This document shows, in pieces, positions 32,343-40,020 of a stretch of 55,028 nucleotides of DNA. The translations under genes and the position numbers were made by a program. Source of the stretch: an uncultured Lachnospiraceae bacterium. GTDB taxonomy: Bacteria; Bacillota; Clostridia; Lachnospirales; Lachnospiraceae. Under the pieces are notes generated by a model. The model searched no databases and was not told the DNA's origin. It was given only the letters and a program-made list of their open reading frames with translations. The stretch is taken from NCBI GenBank assembly GCA_902775485.1, contig CACYMJ010000012.1, forward strand, positions 1 through 55,028. Direction: 5' to 3'. Position 1 is the stretch's first letter; every line of letters begins with the position of its first letter.

Positions 32343-32411
32343 TCACCATTTTTCTGAGTGTGAAAACTCCTCGTAGTATTCCTCGATAAACTCTAAAAAT
32401 TTCTTTAACAT
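32343..32411 (-). CDS. 22-residue acidic amphipathic peptide
   Basis: A 22-codon frame on the minus strand, MLKKFLEFIEEYYEEF then SHSEKW. AAGGAGG precedes the ATG by 8 nt (complement of about 32420-32426), a near-perfect ribosome site. The helix would be amphipathic, with L/F/I/Y on one side and E on the other. It lies 135 nt downstream of the glycerate kinase gene. No family recognised; leader peptide, regulatory peptide or small membrane-associated protein are options. Confidence 0.5.
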   Translation of the reverse strand: MLKKFLEFIEEYYEEFSHSEKW

Positions 32412-32546
32412 AGATACCGCCTCCTTTTTATATGCTCCGCTGCCCTGAGGGCTCATCCCTCTTTCTGACTCTATACTACCGCAGGGGTCTTCCATAGTAA
32501 AATACATATAGTATCATGAGGACGATACCTTTTGGGTATGGCAAAA

Positions 32547-33680
32547 TCATTTGCCAAATAAACGCATGATCTCGCAGACAGTCCGGCTGATGTTGGCTTT
32601 TGCGGTATCACCTGCCATGGCTTCCTTGATGCTCATAGGGGCGGATAATATCGGAAATATGGCTTTTATACCTGTATCATGGCATTTTTCGGCGCCCGGC
32701 CGTATGCACCCTGCGACGGCGATGACCGGAACGTTGTATTTCCCGGCAAGCGATGCGATCCTTGCCGGGGCTTTGCCCATGGCAGTCTGTCCGTCGATGG
32801 CGCCTTCACCTGTGATCACGAGATCGGATGATGCTATTTCACCCTCGAGTCCCGTACGGCTTAGCAGGACGTTAGCGCCGGGGATCATTTTGCCGCCCAG
32901 GAATGTCTGAAGGGCAAATCCGAGCCCGCCGGCCGCCCCCGCACCTTTTGCATCAGGGTTAGCCGCGGGGCAGCAGGTTTTGACGACCTTGGAAAAATCC
33001 TTCATCCATGCATCCATCTTTTCGATATCAGCTGCCGATGCGCCTTTTTGGGGAGCGAAAATGCGGCTTGCGCCGTTATCGCCGTACAGTGGATTTTCGA
33101 CATCTCCGGCTATAATAACGCTACAGTCGGAAATACCGGGCAAAAGGGAACCGGCGTCGATGCTTTTTGCTTCTGCAAGGCCGAGGGCTCCGTCACATAC
33201 AGGTTTCCCATCTTTATCCAAAATCGCAAGGCCAAGTTCCCGGAGCATTCCTGCGCCGCAGTCATTGGTAGCGCTGCCGCCGAGTGCGATGATGATATTT
33301 TTGTGGCCATTAGAAATCGCGTGTCTTATCAGTTGTCCGACGCCTCTTGTCGTTGTTATAAGAGGATTTCGCTCGCTTTCCGATAACAGGCACAGACCTG
33401 AAGTTTTGGCCATCTCTATTACGGCGGTGCCGTCTGACAAAACCCCGTAACATGCATCGATTGGCCGCCCGAGAGGGTCAGAGGCACGAACGCTGACTTT
33501 TTTGGCATCCCTATCCGCCGCAAGAAACGCATCGAGAGTACCTTCGCCGCCGTCGGCAAAAGGAAATACGGATATTTCGGCGGATATACCTGATGCGACG
33601 ATCCCGGATCTTACCGCTTCGCCGGCTTCCTCAGAGGACAGGCTTCCCTTAAATGAATCCATGAGTACTGTTATCTTCAT
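32547..33680 (-). CDS. glycerate kinase (GarK/GlxK type)
   Basis: A 377-residue glycerate kinase of the bacterial type II group. MKITVLMDSFKGSLSSEEAG opens it; the signatures are GGEGTLDAFLAADRD, IIALGGSATNDCGAGMLREL, and DLVITGEGAIDGQTAMGKAP. Phosphorylates D-glycerate to 2-phosphoglycerate with ATP. Its ATG overlaps the yedK stop (TAATG), so translation is coupled although the functions look unrelated. Confidence 0.95.
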   Translation of the reverse strand: MKITVLMDSFKGSLSSEEAGEAVRSGIVASGISAEISVFPFADGGEGTLDAFLAADRDAKKVSVRASDPLGRPIDACYGVLSDGTAVIEMAKTSGLCLLSESERNPLITTTRGVGQLIRHAISNGHKNIIIALGGSATNDCGAGMLRELGLAILDKDGKPVCDGALGLAEAKSIDAGSLLPGISDCSVIIAGDVENPLYGDNGASRIFAPQKGASAADIEKMDAWMKDFSKVVKTCCPAANPDAKGAGAAGGLGFALQTFLGGKMIPGANVLLSRTGLEGEIASSDLVITGEGAIDGQTAMGKAPARIASLAGKYNVPVIAVAGCIRPGAEKCHDTGIKAIFPILSAPMSIKEAMAGDTAKANISRTVCEIMRLFGK

Positions 33681-34291
33681 TACATCTCCCGTGCTTTTTC
33701 AGCAACCATAGCGTTAAGAGCTTCTTTTACCATTATGTCGGGGTTGGCTTCGGGTTTTATCCATTCACTTACCATGTCATCCGGCATGATGAGCGGCATT
33801 CGGTCATGTATAAAGCAGATGTCTTCGGCCGCGGGTTTTGTCAGGATCACAAAATGAGGCAGCCCGTTTTCCATCCTGTACAGCCCGCAAAGCCATGTAA
33901 CGGTGGCATCTTTGGGTTGGATGACATATTTGCTGCCGGCAGATGACTTGCCGTTATCACCTTTTATATGCTCCCACTCAAAATAGTAGGATGCAGGGAC
34001 GATGCATCTGTGCATCTTCCAGTCGCCCCTGAATGTAGGTTTTTCGGAAGCCGTTTCGACCCTGGCGTTTATGAGAAGGGTTTTTCCGGTATAGCCCCAT
34101 TTCATGGGAAAAACAGACTGATTCCCGGCCCTGTTGGAAGCTATGACCGGAACCACGTCAGTCGGGTGCATCTCACCGGATGTGAGTACGGCTGAAGTGG
34201 CATTCCATTTTCGTACAAGAGGAGACTTCATCATCTTTTCGATAAAAGATTCGGTTTCAATTGTATTTTCCAGATAATATCGTCCGCACAT
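33680..34291 (-). CDS. yedK: SOS response-associated peptidase YedK/HMCES
   Basis: A 203-residue HMCES/YedK protein that forms a thiazolidine link to abasic sites in single-stranded DNA. MCGRYYLENTIETESF gives Cys2, the attacking residue; the other signatures are FPMKWGYTGKTLLINARVET, RGDWKMHRCIVPASYYFEWE and the His of IHDRMPLIMPDD. All key residues are present. Start MCGR at 34291 with GGTGAT upstream; a longer frame is not used because Cys2 must be exposed. First of two coupled genes. Its upstream 84 bp are duplicated ahead of tex. Confidence 0.95.
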   Translation of the reverse strand: MCGRYYLENTIETESFIEKMMKSPLVRKWNATSAVLTSGEMHPTDVVPVIASNRAGNQSVFPMKWGYTGKTLLINARVETASEKPTFRGDWKMHRCIVPASYYFEWEHIKGDNGKSSAGSKYVIQPKDATVTWLCGLYRMENGLPHFVILTKPAAEDICFIHDRMPLIMPDDMVSEWIKPEANPDIMVKEALNAMVAEKAREM

Positions 34292-34345
34292 AAAGATCAC
34301 CATTCTTATTATAACTTATAAAATGTCATGGGACATCTGCGGATT
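34262..34345. repeat. 84-bp duplicated segment, copy A (yedK upstream)
   Basis: Covers the upstream region and first 10 codons of yedK. About 92% identical (7 mismatches by eye) to 37901-37984 ahead of tex. It includes a short inverted repeat ATGTC-N4-GACAT only in copy A. Confidence 0.85.
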
Positions 34346-34443
34346 GGTAAATAGTAAAACGTAAGTCCCGAGTTTTATTATGTGCCTTGACATGTTATGA
34401 TGCATTTAGCAGTTTTTTGCATGGGTTAGCAGATATAAGGGAA

Positions 34444-34492
34444 CGCCCGCAACATTGAGCCCATCGCTTTATGTACGGGCGGTTTTCTTTAT
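34444..34492 (+). terminator. hairpin upstream of the HAD-like gene
   Basis: CGCCCG (34444-34449) pairs with CGGGCG (34476-34481), followed by GTTTTCTTT. It could be a terminator for a transcript from the left or an attenuator in the leader of the HAD-like gene. No riboswitch class recognised. Confidence 0.45.
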
Positions 34493-34512
34493 AGTAAACG
34501 GGAGAAGAGGAA

Positions 34513-34935
34513 ATGGCAGCAGATTTTAATAATATGGAACTGGAGCCGAAACAGCTTAAAATATCCCCGATGCAAAAGACCTGGATCCTGGATCTTGACG
34601 GGACGCTTCTGGTACATGACGGCCCGTACATTATGGGGAAGGACGAATTCCTGCCGGGAGCAAGGGAGTTCCTTGATTCCATACCGAAGAGGGATATGAT
34701 CATCTTCCTGACAGCCAGAAGTGACTACGAAAAGCCACATACCATGCAGTTCCTCAAAGAGAACAACGTAAGGTATGATCATATAATCTTCAATGCCGGC
34801 GAAGGTGAGCGCATAATGATAAACGACATGAAGCCGGACGGGCTTGTAACGGCATATGCTGTAAACACGCAAAGAGACAGATTCTGCAGAACAGAGTTTG
34901 TCACGGACAATACAATGGGGACAAGATTTGACTGA
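34513..34935 (+). CDS. small HAD-like phosphatase
   Basis: A 140-residue protein with motif I WILDLDGTLLVHDGP and motif II FLTARSDYEK (T-A-R of LNS2/polynucleotide-phosphatase type). The C-terminal region has IMINDMKPDGLVTAYAVN, matching the K-P-x-G-L-x-T-x-A-x-N pattern in a group of short Lachnospiraceae HAD proteins. It probably hydrolyses a small phosphate ester. A hairpin (CGCCCG / CGGGCG then T-rich) lies about 30 bp upstream. AGAGGAA before the start. Confidence 0.75.
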   Translation: MAADFNNMELEPKQLKISPMQKTWILDLDGTLLVHDGPYIMGKDEFLPGAREFLDSIPKRDMIIFLTARSDYEKPHTMQFLKENNVRYDHIIFNAGEGERIMINDMKPDGLVTAYAVNTQRDRFCRTEFVTDNTMGTRFD

Positions 34936-35037
34936 CCGCCGAGGCATCGGTTTTTAAAGAGGTAATAGTACATGATAAAGGGCATAGAGTTTTTTGCCGA
35001 AAGATAAGCAAAGAACTGATTTGGAGAATAACGGATG

Positions 35038-35373
35038 ATGCAGATCTTTGGCACTAAAAAGTGCAACGATACAAAGAAAGCGGTGAGATTCTTTAAAGAA
35101 CGGGGCATAAAGTTCCAGTTCATCGATATGAAAGAGAAGGGTATGAGCAAGGGTGAATTCACATCTGTTGCCCAGTCGGTCGGCGGCATCGATAAGCTTA
35201 TAAACGAAAACGCCAAGGATAAAGACATGCTTGCCCTGATTCAGCATATGTCGGGAGATGACAGGCTGGAGAAGATCCTTGAGAACCAGCAGATCATCAT
35301 AACCCCGGTCGTAAGGAACGGTAAACAGGCCACGCTGGGATATCAGCCAGATATTTGGAAAAACTGGCGATGA
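35038..35373 (+). CDS. ArsC/Spx-like thioredoxin-fold protein
   Basis: A 111-residue protein. MQIFGTKKCNDTKKAVRFFK is the N-terminal strand and the active-site loop with a single Cys (G-T-K-K-C-x-D-T), as in the ArsC/YffB group. FKERGIKFQFIDMKEKGMSK follows, and the cis-Pro region is QIIITPVVRNGKQATLGYQP. The second Cys of Spx is absent, and there is no sign of an arsenic operon. Preceded by a short ATG frame; the start at 35038 is the second ATG. Confidence 0.82.
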   Translation: MQIFGTKKCNDTKKAVRFFKERGIKFQFIDMKEKGMSKGEFTSVAQSVGGIDKLINENAKDKDMLALIQHMSGDDRLEKILENQQIIITPVVRNGKQATLGYQPDIWKNWR

Positions 35374-35433
35374 ATAAATATCAGGAGGGGAGATAAGGAT
35401 GTCAGATCGGGCCAAAGAGAATCCGTGTCGAAC

Positions 35434-35523
35434 TCATAACCTGTTCCCGCATATCGGACAGGTTATCATCTGATTAAAGTCAAAATCTTTTCTGCCAGGC
35501 ATTATGCCTATCATAAAGAACAT
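35434..35523 (-). pseudogene. truncated zinc-ribbon protein (29 codons)
   Basis: On the minus strand GGAGAT precedes an ATG giving MFFMIGIMPGRKDFDFNQMI then TCPICGNRL and a stop. It resembles the first part of the short bacterial zinc-ribbon proteins that continue after C-x-x-C-G-x-x with a second C-x-x-C. In another frame the DNA continues YEFDTDSLWPDL, so a frameshift may have truncated it. Lies downstream of tex and opposite the ArsC-like gene. Confidence 0.45.
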
Positions 35524-35551
35524 ATGATATCTCCGTTCAGAATCTATAAAC

Positions 35552-37861
35552 CTATATTTTGAGTTTTGACAGTGCCATGGCCATTGTTCCCATACCGGCG
35601 CTGCCGCTCCTCTTAGGTGTGCTGCTGTTGTGCGCAGGTTTATCCTTTGGCTTGGACGGCCTTTCTTTTTTGGCTCCTTCGCCGAGCATCGTAAGGGATA
35701 TACGCCCCTTCTTCTCATCAACATCAAGTACGGTCACATCGACTATGTCTCCAACAGATACGACCTCGAGGGGATGCTTAATGAATCTGTCGCACATCTG
35801 GGATATATGCACAAGACCGTCTTCATGAACGCCGATATCAACAAAAGCACCGAAGTCAATGACGTTTCTGACGGTTCCCTTTAGCTTCATGCCGGGTTTT
35901 AAGTCTTTCATATCAAGAACGTCTGAGCGAAGAGTAGGCTTCGGCATTTCGTCTCTCGGGTCCCTTGCGGGCTTCTCAAGCTCTGACAGGATATCTTTCA
36001 GGGTTATCTCACCGCAGCCGAGCTCATCCGCAAGCAACTTAAGGTCTTTGATGCCTTTCATAAAAGATCGGATGGCTTCTTCATCCTTGAGATTACAGCC
36101 TATCCTTTGAAGGAGTGCTTTTGCCTGTTTATAGGATTCCGGGTGAACCGCAGTGGAATCAAGGGGTTCGTCTCCTCCGTTTATCCTGCAGAACCCTGCG
36201 CATTGTTCATATGCCTTGGGACCGAGCTTCGCTACCTTAAGAAGCTCTGCTCTTGAGCGGAACTTCCCATTCTTCTCCCTGTAGGCGACGATATTCTTTG
36301 CAACAGTAGGAGAGATGCCGGATATATAGGACAGAAGAGAGAAAGACGCAGTATTTAGATCCACACCGACTGAGTTTACCGCATCCTCAACAACTCCCGT
36401 AAGTGTCTCGGAAAGCTTTTTCTGATCCATATCGTGCTGGTACTGGCCGACGCCTATGGACTTCGGTTCGATTTTAACAAGCTCCGACAGAGGATCTTGG
36501 ACACGTCTTGCTATAGATGCGGCACTTCTCTGTCCGACATCAAACTCCGGAGATTCCTCTGTACCGAGCTTAGAAGCTGAGTACACGCTGGCACCGGCTT
36601 CATTGGTTATGATGTAGCTGACCTTTTCAGGTATCTCTTTAAGAAGCTCGGATACTACCTGTTCTGATTCCCTTGATGCAGTGCCGTTCCCTATCGATAT
36701 AAGGGAGACTTTGTATTTTTCTATAAGAGCCTTCAGGATCTTCTTGGATTCATCGATCTTGTTATGAGGGGCGGTAGGGTAGATCACTGTTGTATCGAGT
36801 ACTTTTCCCGTTGTATCAACGATCGCCAGCTTACATCCTGTCCTGAACGCCGGATCCCATCCAAGGACAGTCTGGCCTGCGATCGGTGGTTGGAGAAGGA
36901 GCTGCATCAAGTTCTTCCCAAACACTTCAATGGCACCGTTTTCGGCCATATCGGTAAGAGAATTCCTTATCTCGCGCTCGATGGAAGGACTTATGAGACG
37001 CTTGTATGAGTCGGCTATGGCTGACTTTATGATCGGGGCAGTGTACGGGTTTTCGCTTGTGATGACCTGTTTTTCGAGGTATCCGAGGATACGCTCCTCC
37101 GGTGCAAGTACGGAAACGGAAAGGAATTTCTCAGCTTCTCCGCGATTGATCGCAAGTACTCTGTGGCCCGCGATCTTTTTGATCCCTTCTTCAAAATCAT
37201 AATAGTTCTGATAAACCGATTCCGCCTCAGCATCTTTTGCTTCTGACAAAAGCTTACCTTCATCGGCGGTGATGCGACGGATATACTCCCGGTACTGTGC
37301 GTTGTCCGATATGTCTTCGGCTATGATGTCGGATGCACCGGCTATTGCGGCGGCAACATCGATGACCTCCTTTTCTGATGCCTTTATGATATCTTCCTTG
37401 CACTCTGAAGCAGGTTCGATCTTTCCTGTGACATATTTAGAAGCTTCTTCCTCAACGGGCTTATCGGTATTCTGCCTGATGATAAACTGTGCAAGAGGAG
37501 CAAGGCCGCGCTTTTTGGCAGCCTCTGCCCTTGTTTTTTTCTTCTGTTTATATGGTCTGTACAGATCCTCGACAGTAACAAGCTTTTCAGCAGCAAGTAT
37601 GGATGTTTTCAATTCCCCGGTAAGTTTTCCCTGCTCGTCTATAAGGGTTATCACTTCCTGTTTTCTTGCCTCGAGGTTTCTAAGATATGTAAGCTTTGTA
37701 TGAAGGAGTCGAAGTTTTTCGTCGTCAAGGCTTCCTGTTGCTTCTTTCCTGTATCTTGCGATAAAGGGGATGGTGTTTCCTTCGTCAATAAGCTTTACTG
37801 CGGCCTCCACCTGAACTTTTCGAGCACCGATCTCTTCAGCTATCATTGCTATAATGTCCAT
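35552..37861 (-). CDS. tex: Tex-type RNA-binding transcription accessory protein
   Basis: A 769-residue Tex protein, related to eukaryotic Spt6. Order: N-terminal helical domain (1-200), YqgF/RNase H-like domain near 320-430 (VLGWDPAFRTGCKLAIVDTT), helix-hairpin-helix near 480-560 (SLLSYISGISPTVAKNIVAY), and a C-terminal S1 domain near 640-710 (VRNVIDFGAFVDIGVHEDGL). The tail is basic. Start at MDIIAMIAEE with AAGGA six nt upstream. The frame is open for 29 more codons upstream, and that extension includes the first codons of a yedK copy (MCGRYYLENTTETV). Confidence 0.95.
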   Translation of the reverse strand: MDIIAMIAEEIGARKVQVEAAVKLIDEGNTIPFIARYRKEATGSLDDEKLRLLHTKLTYLRNLEARKQEVITLIDEQGKLTGELKTSILAAEKLVTVEDLYRPYKQKKKTRAEAAKKRGLAPLAQFIIRQNTDKPVEEEASKYVTGKIEPASECKEDIIKASEKEVIDVAAAIAGASDIIAEDISDNAQYREYIRRITADEGKLLSEAKDAEAESVYQNYYDFEEGIKKIAGHRVLAINRGEAEKFLSVSVLAPEERILGYLEKQVITSENPYTAPIIKSAIADSYKRLISPSIEREIRNSLTDMAENGAIEVFGKNLMQLLLQPPIAGQTVLGWDPAFRTGCKLAIVDTTGKVLDTTVIYPTAPHNKIDESKKILKALIEKYKVSLISIGNGTASRESEQVVSELLKEIPEKVSYIITNEAGASVYSASKLGTEESPEFDVGQRSAASIARRVQDPLSELVKIEPKSIGVGQYQHDMDQKKLSETLTGVVEDAVNSVGVDLNTASFSLLSYISGISPTVAKNIVAYREKNGKFRSRAELLKVAKLGPKAYEQCAGFCRINGGDEPLDSTAVHPESYKQAKALLQRIGCNLKDEEAIRSFMKGIKDLKLLADELGCGEITLKDILSELEKPARDPRDEMPKPTLRSDVLDMKDLKPGMKLKGTVRNVIDFGAFVDIGVHEDGLVHISQMCDRFIKHPLEVVSVGDIVDVTVLDVDEKKGRISLTMLGEGAKKERPSKPKDKPAHNSSTPKRSGSAGMGTMAMALSKLKI

Positions 37862-37900
37862 AATAAATCCTTTCTTCGTGTGTCCGGCTACCGTTTCTGT

Positions 37901-37984
37901 TGTGTTTTCCAGATAATAACGGCCGCACATAAAGATCACCGTTATCATTATAACTTATAAAATGTCATGGGGCATCTGCGGATT
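37901..37984. repeat. 84-bp duplicated segment, copy B (ahead of tex)
   Basis: About 92% identical to 34262-34345. It carries the yedK leader and first codons (MCGRYYLENT), which stay open and in frame with tex, so a transcript from this copy could give an extended Tex beginning with Met-Cys. Confidence 0.85.
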
Positions 37985-38074
37985 TAAGAGATGTCTCCCG
38001 TTTTTGCCCCCGATGTAGTAAAATCATCTTAACGGTGAGGTAGAAAAGGAAACATCATGATAAAGGAGAAAAAA

Positions 38075-38764
38075 ATGGCCGAGACTGTCAGGATCAATGA
38101 AGATACATACAGGTTTGAAGACGGACATGTAAGATTTTATCTGTTTATCGGAAAAGAGAAGGCGGCGCTTATCGACACCGGTATGAATGCAGCTGATGCG
38201 AGAGATGTCGCGCAGTCGTTGACAGAGCTTCCGCTGATCCTTATAAACACTCATGCTGACCCGGATCATATATCCGGAAACGGGGCATTTGACGAATTCT
38301 ATATGAGCCCAAAGGAAGAAGGAAACTATCGCGGGCACGGCGGAAAAGGGCAGATAATCCCGATACATGAAGGAGAAGTGATAGATCTCGGGGACCGTCC
38401 GCTCAGGGTAATAGATATTCCGGGTCATACTCCCGGGAGCATCGCGCTCATTGATGAAAAGAACAGGATACTAATAAGCGGTGACTCGGTCCAGGACGGC
38501 GACATATTTATGTTCGGGAACATGAGAAATCTTGACGGGTACATCGAAAGTCTTAAACATCTTCAGGAATTTACCGATATGTTCGATGTTGTCTATCCTA
38601 TGCACGGAACATTTCCGGTAGGGCCGGATTTGATCGGAAAGCTTATCGAAGGAGCAGGCCTTATTAAGGACGGAAAGGCTTATGCAAATCATGTAAACAT
38701 CCACGGAAATGAAGTTATATTACACAAGTTCCCATATGCAGGATTTTTGTGTGATATAAGGTGA
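38075..38764 (+). CDS. MBL-fold metallo-hydrolase
   Basis: About 229 residues. Zinc-site motifs: INTHADPDHISGNG (H-x-[ED]-x-D-H form), DIPGHTPGSIALID, ISGDSVQDGDIFMF and VYPMHGTFPVG. This is a soluble glyoxalase II-like hydrolase of unknown substrate. AAAGGAG precedes the ATG at 38075 (MAETVR); the frame also opens at 38057. It is followed after 4 nt by the HsmA-like gene. Confidence 0.9.
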   Translation: MAETVRINEDTYRFEDGHVRFYLFIGKEKAALIDTGMNAADARDVAQSLTELPLILINTHADPDHISGNGAFDEFYMSPKEEGNYRGHGGKGQIIPIHEGEVIDLGDRPLRVIDIPGHTPGSIALIDEKNRILISGDSVQDGDIFMFGNMRNLDGYIESLKHLQEFTDMFDVVYPMHGTFPVGPDLIGKLIEGAGLIKDGKAYANHVNIHGNEVILHKFPYAGFLCDIR

Positions 38765-38768
38765 TGTC

Positions 38769-39167
38769 ATGACAAACTCTCTTCTTGTAATCAGCATATC
38801 CGCAATAACCCTGGCACTTGTATCTTATACGATCGGAGTATGGGCGGAGCACAGGGCAAGGATCCTCAAATGGCGGCATTTTGCTGCCTTTGTCATCGGA
38901 TTTGTCTGTGACAGTGCCGGAACGGCTGCCATGTCAGTTATGGCAGAGCGGGGCGGCAGTGCTTCGGATTCGAATCTTATAAGCGTTCACGGCATTACAG
39001 GAGCGCTTGCCATCATCTTAATGCTCGTACATGTAATATGGGCCCTTATCGTGCTTATTAAGGACAACAGGGAGTCCAAGGAGCGTTTTCACAAGTTTAG
39101 CCTCGTTATCTGGGCGATCTGGCTGATACCGTATTTTATCGGTATGTTCATGGGTATGGGCAAATGA
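38769..39167 (+). CDS. HsmA-like four-helix membrane protein (TIGR03987 type)
   Basis: A 132-residue protein with four membrane helices: SLLVISISAITLALVSYTIG, RHFAAFVIGFVCDSAGTAAM, SVHGITGALAIILMLVHVIW, KFSLVIWAIWLIPYFIGMFM. The conserved histidines in WAEHRARILKWRHF, HGITG, LVHVIW and FHKFS fit a heme- or quinone-type membrane protein. It is probably cotranscribed with the MBL gene. No function known. Confidence 0.75.
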   Translation: MTNSLLVISISAITLALVSYTIGVWAEHRARILKWRHFAAFVIGFVCDSAGTAAMSVMAERGGSASDSNLISVHGITGALAIILMLVHVIWALIVLIKDNRESKERFHKFSLVIWAIWLIPYFIGMFMGMGK

Positions 39168-39237
39168 CAAAACCATTCCCTCTGACATACCGTATCCGAT
39201 AAGGGTTGCGTTCTGCTACGGTCCTTTAGGAGAGGAG

Positions 39238-39324
39238 ATAGAGTTTTTTGCCGAAAGAGAAGGGCATGAGCAGGGGAGGGATTAATTCCGTCTCACAATC
39301 TGTCGGCCGGAAGGAAGAAAAATG
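39238..39324 (+). pseudogene. chimeric relic of the ArsC-like gene region
   Basis: The 18-mer GAGTTTTTTGCCGAAAGA at 39241-39258 matches 34987-35004 exactly (21 bp with the preceding ATA). It then continues as a copy of 35129-35190 inside the ArsC-like gene. The relic reads KEKGMSRGGINSVSQSVG against KEKGMSKGEFTSVAQSVG. The two pieces, about 130 bp apart in the original, are joined at GAAAGA. It ends in a stop just at the start of thiN. Confidence 0.7.
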
Positions 39325-39951
39325 AAACCTGATATAGCTATCGTGGCAGGCGGATCATGCGATCTGTCACTTTACAAAGACATATTGGCGGATGCATTTG
39401 TCATCGGTGCCGATCGGGGAGCCCTGTATCTTGCCGAGAGCGGCTATAAGATCGATATTGCCGTTGGTGACTTTGATTCCGTCTCAGAGTCAGAGATGGA
39501 GAAGATATGCAAAAGTACCGGAGATCTTGACCGGCTTGTTCCGGAAAAAGATGAGACTGATCTTGAACATGCCTTAAAGAGAGCCCTTCGTCTTGCCGGG
39601 GTGATACATATATTTGGTGCGACGGGAACGAGACTTGACCAGACATTTTCCGCGATCAATCTTCTGAAACTGTGTCATGATAACCACCGGGAAGCTTATA
39701 TCTATGACAGAAACAACCGTATACGTCTTGTTGAGGGCCATGCGGTGATAAGGAAGGGGCGATACCGCTATGTATCGCTTATCCCATATGGTGACATCCT
39801 GGTAAATGTATCCTTAAGGGGATTTAAATACAGCGGAGAGCATATAACTCTCGAAAGAAGATCATCTCTTGGCATCAGTAATGAGATAACAGGGGATGAA
39901 GCCGAGATAGAGTGCAGAGGATACCTCTATGTATTCGAGTCGGAGGACTGA
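39322..39951 (+). CDS. thiN: thiamine diphosphokinase
   Basis: A 209-residue thiamine pyrophosphokinase, which makes thiamine diphosphate from thiamine and ATP. Signatures: AFVIGADRGALYLAESG, VGDFDSVSESEMEKI, VPEKDETDLEHALKRAL, and GATGTRLDQTFSAINLL. The C-terminal thiamine-binding sandwich follows (GDILVNVSLRGFKYSGEHIT). AAGGAAG precedes the ATG; the leader includes the ArsC-like relic. No TPP riboswitch was seen. Confidence 0.93.
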   Translation: MKPDIAIVAGGSCDLSLYKDILADAFVIGADRGALYLAESGYKIDIAVGDFDSVSESEMEKICKSTGDLDRLVPEKDETDLEHALKRALRLAGVIHIFGATGTRLDQTFSAINLLKLCHDNHREAYIYDRNNRIRLVEGHAVIRKGRYRYVSLIPYGDILVNVSLRGFKYSGEHITLERRSSLGISNEITGDEAEIECRGYLYVFESED

Positions 39952-40020
39952 CGGATGAACACAACCCTATGGCAGCTGAACTATAATTGACGCAAAAAGG
40001 AGCAACAGGAGACAGAAAAA

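Noticed and set aside
34444-34492. Riboswitch upstream of the HAD-like gene
   Set aside because: Only one hairpin is seen and no known aptamer consensus is recognisable.
39170-39321. TPP riboswitch upstream of thiN
   Set aside because: No CTGAGA core; the region is the ArsC-like relic and unremarkable DNA.
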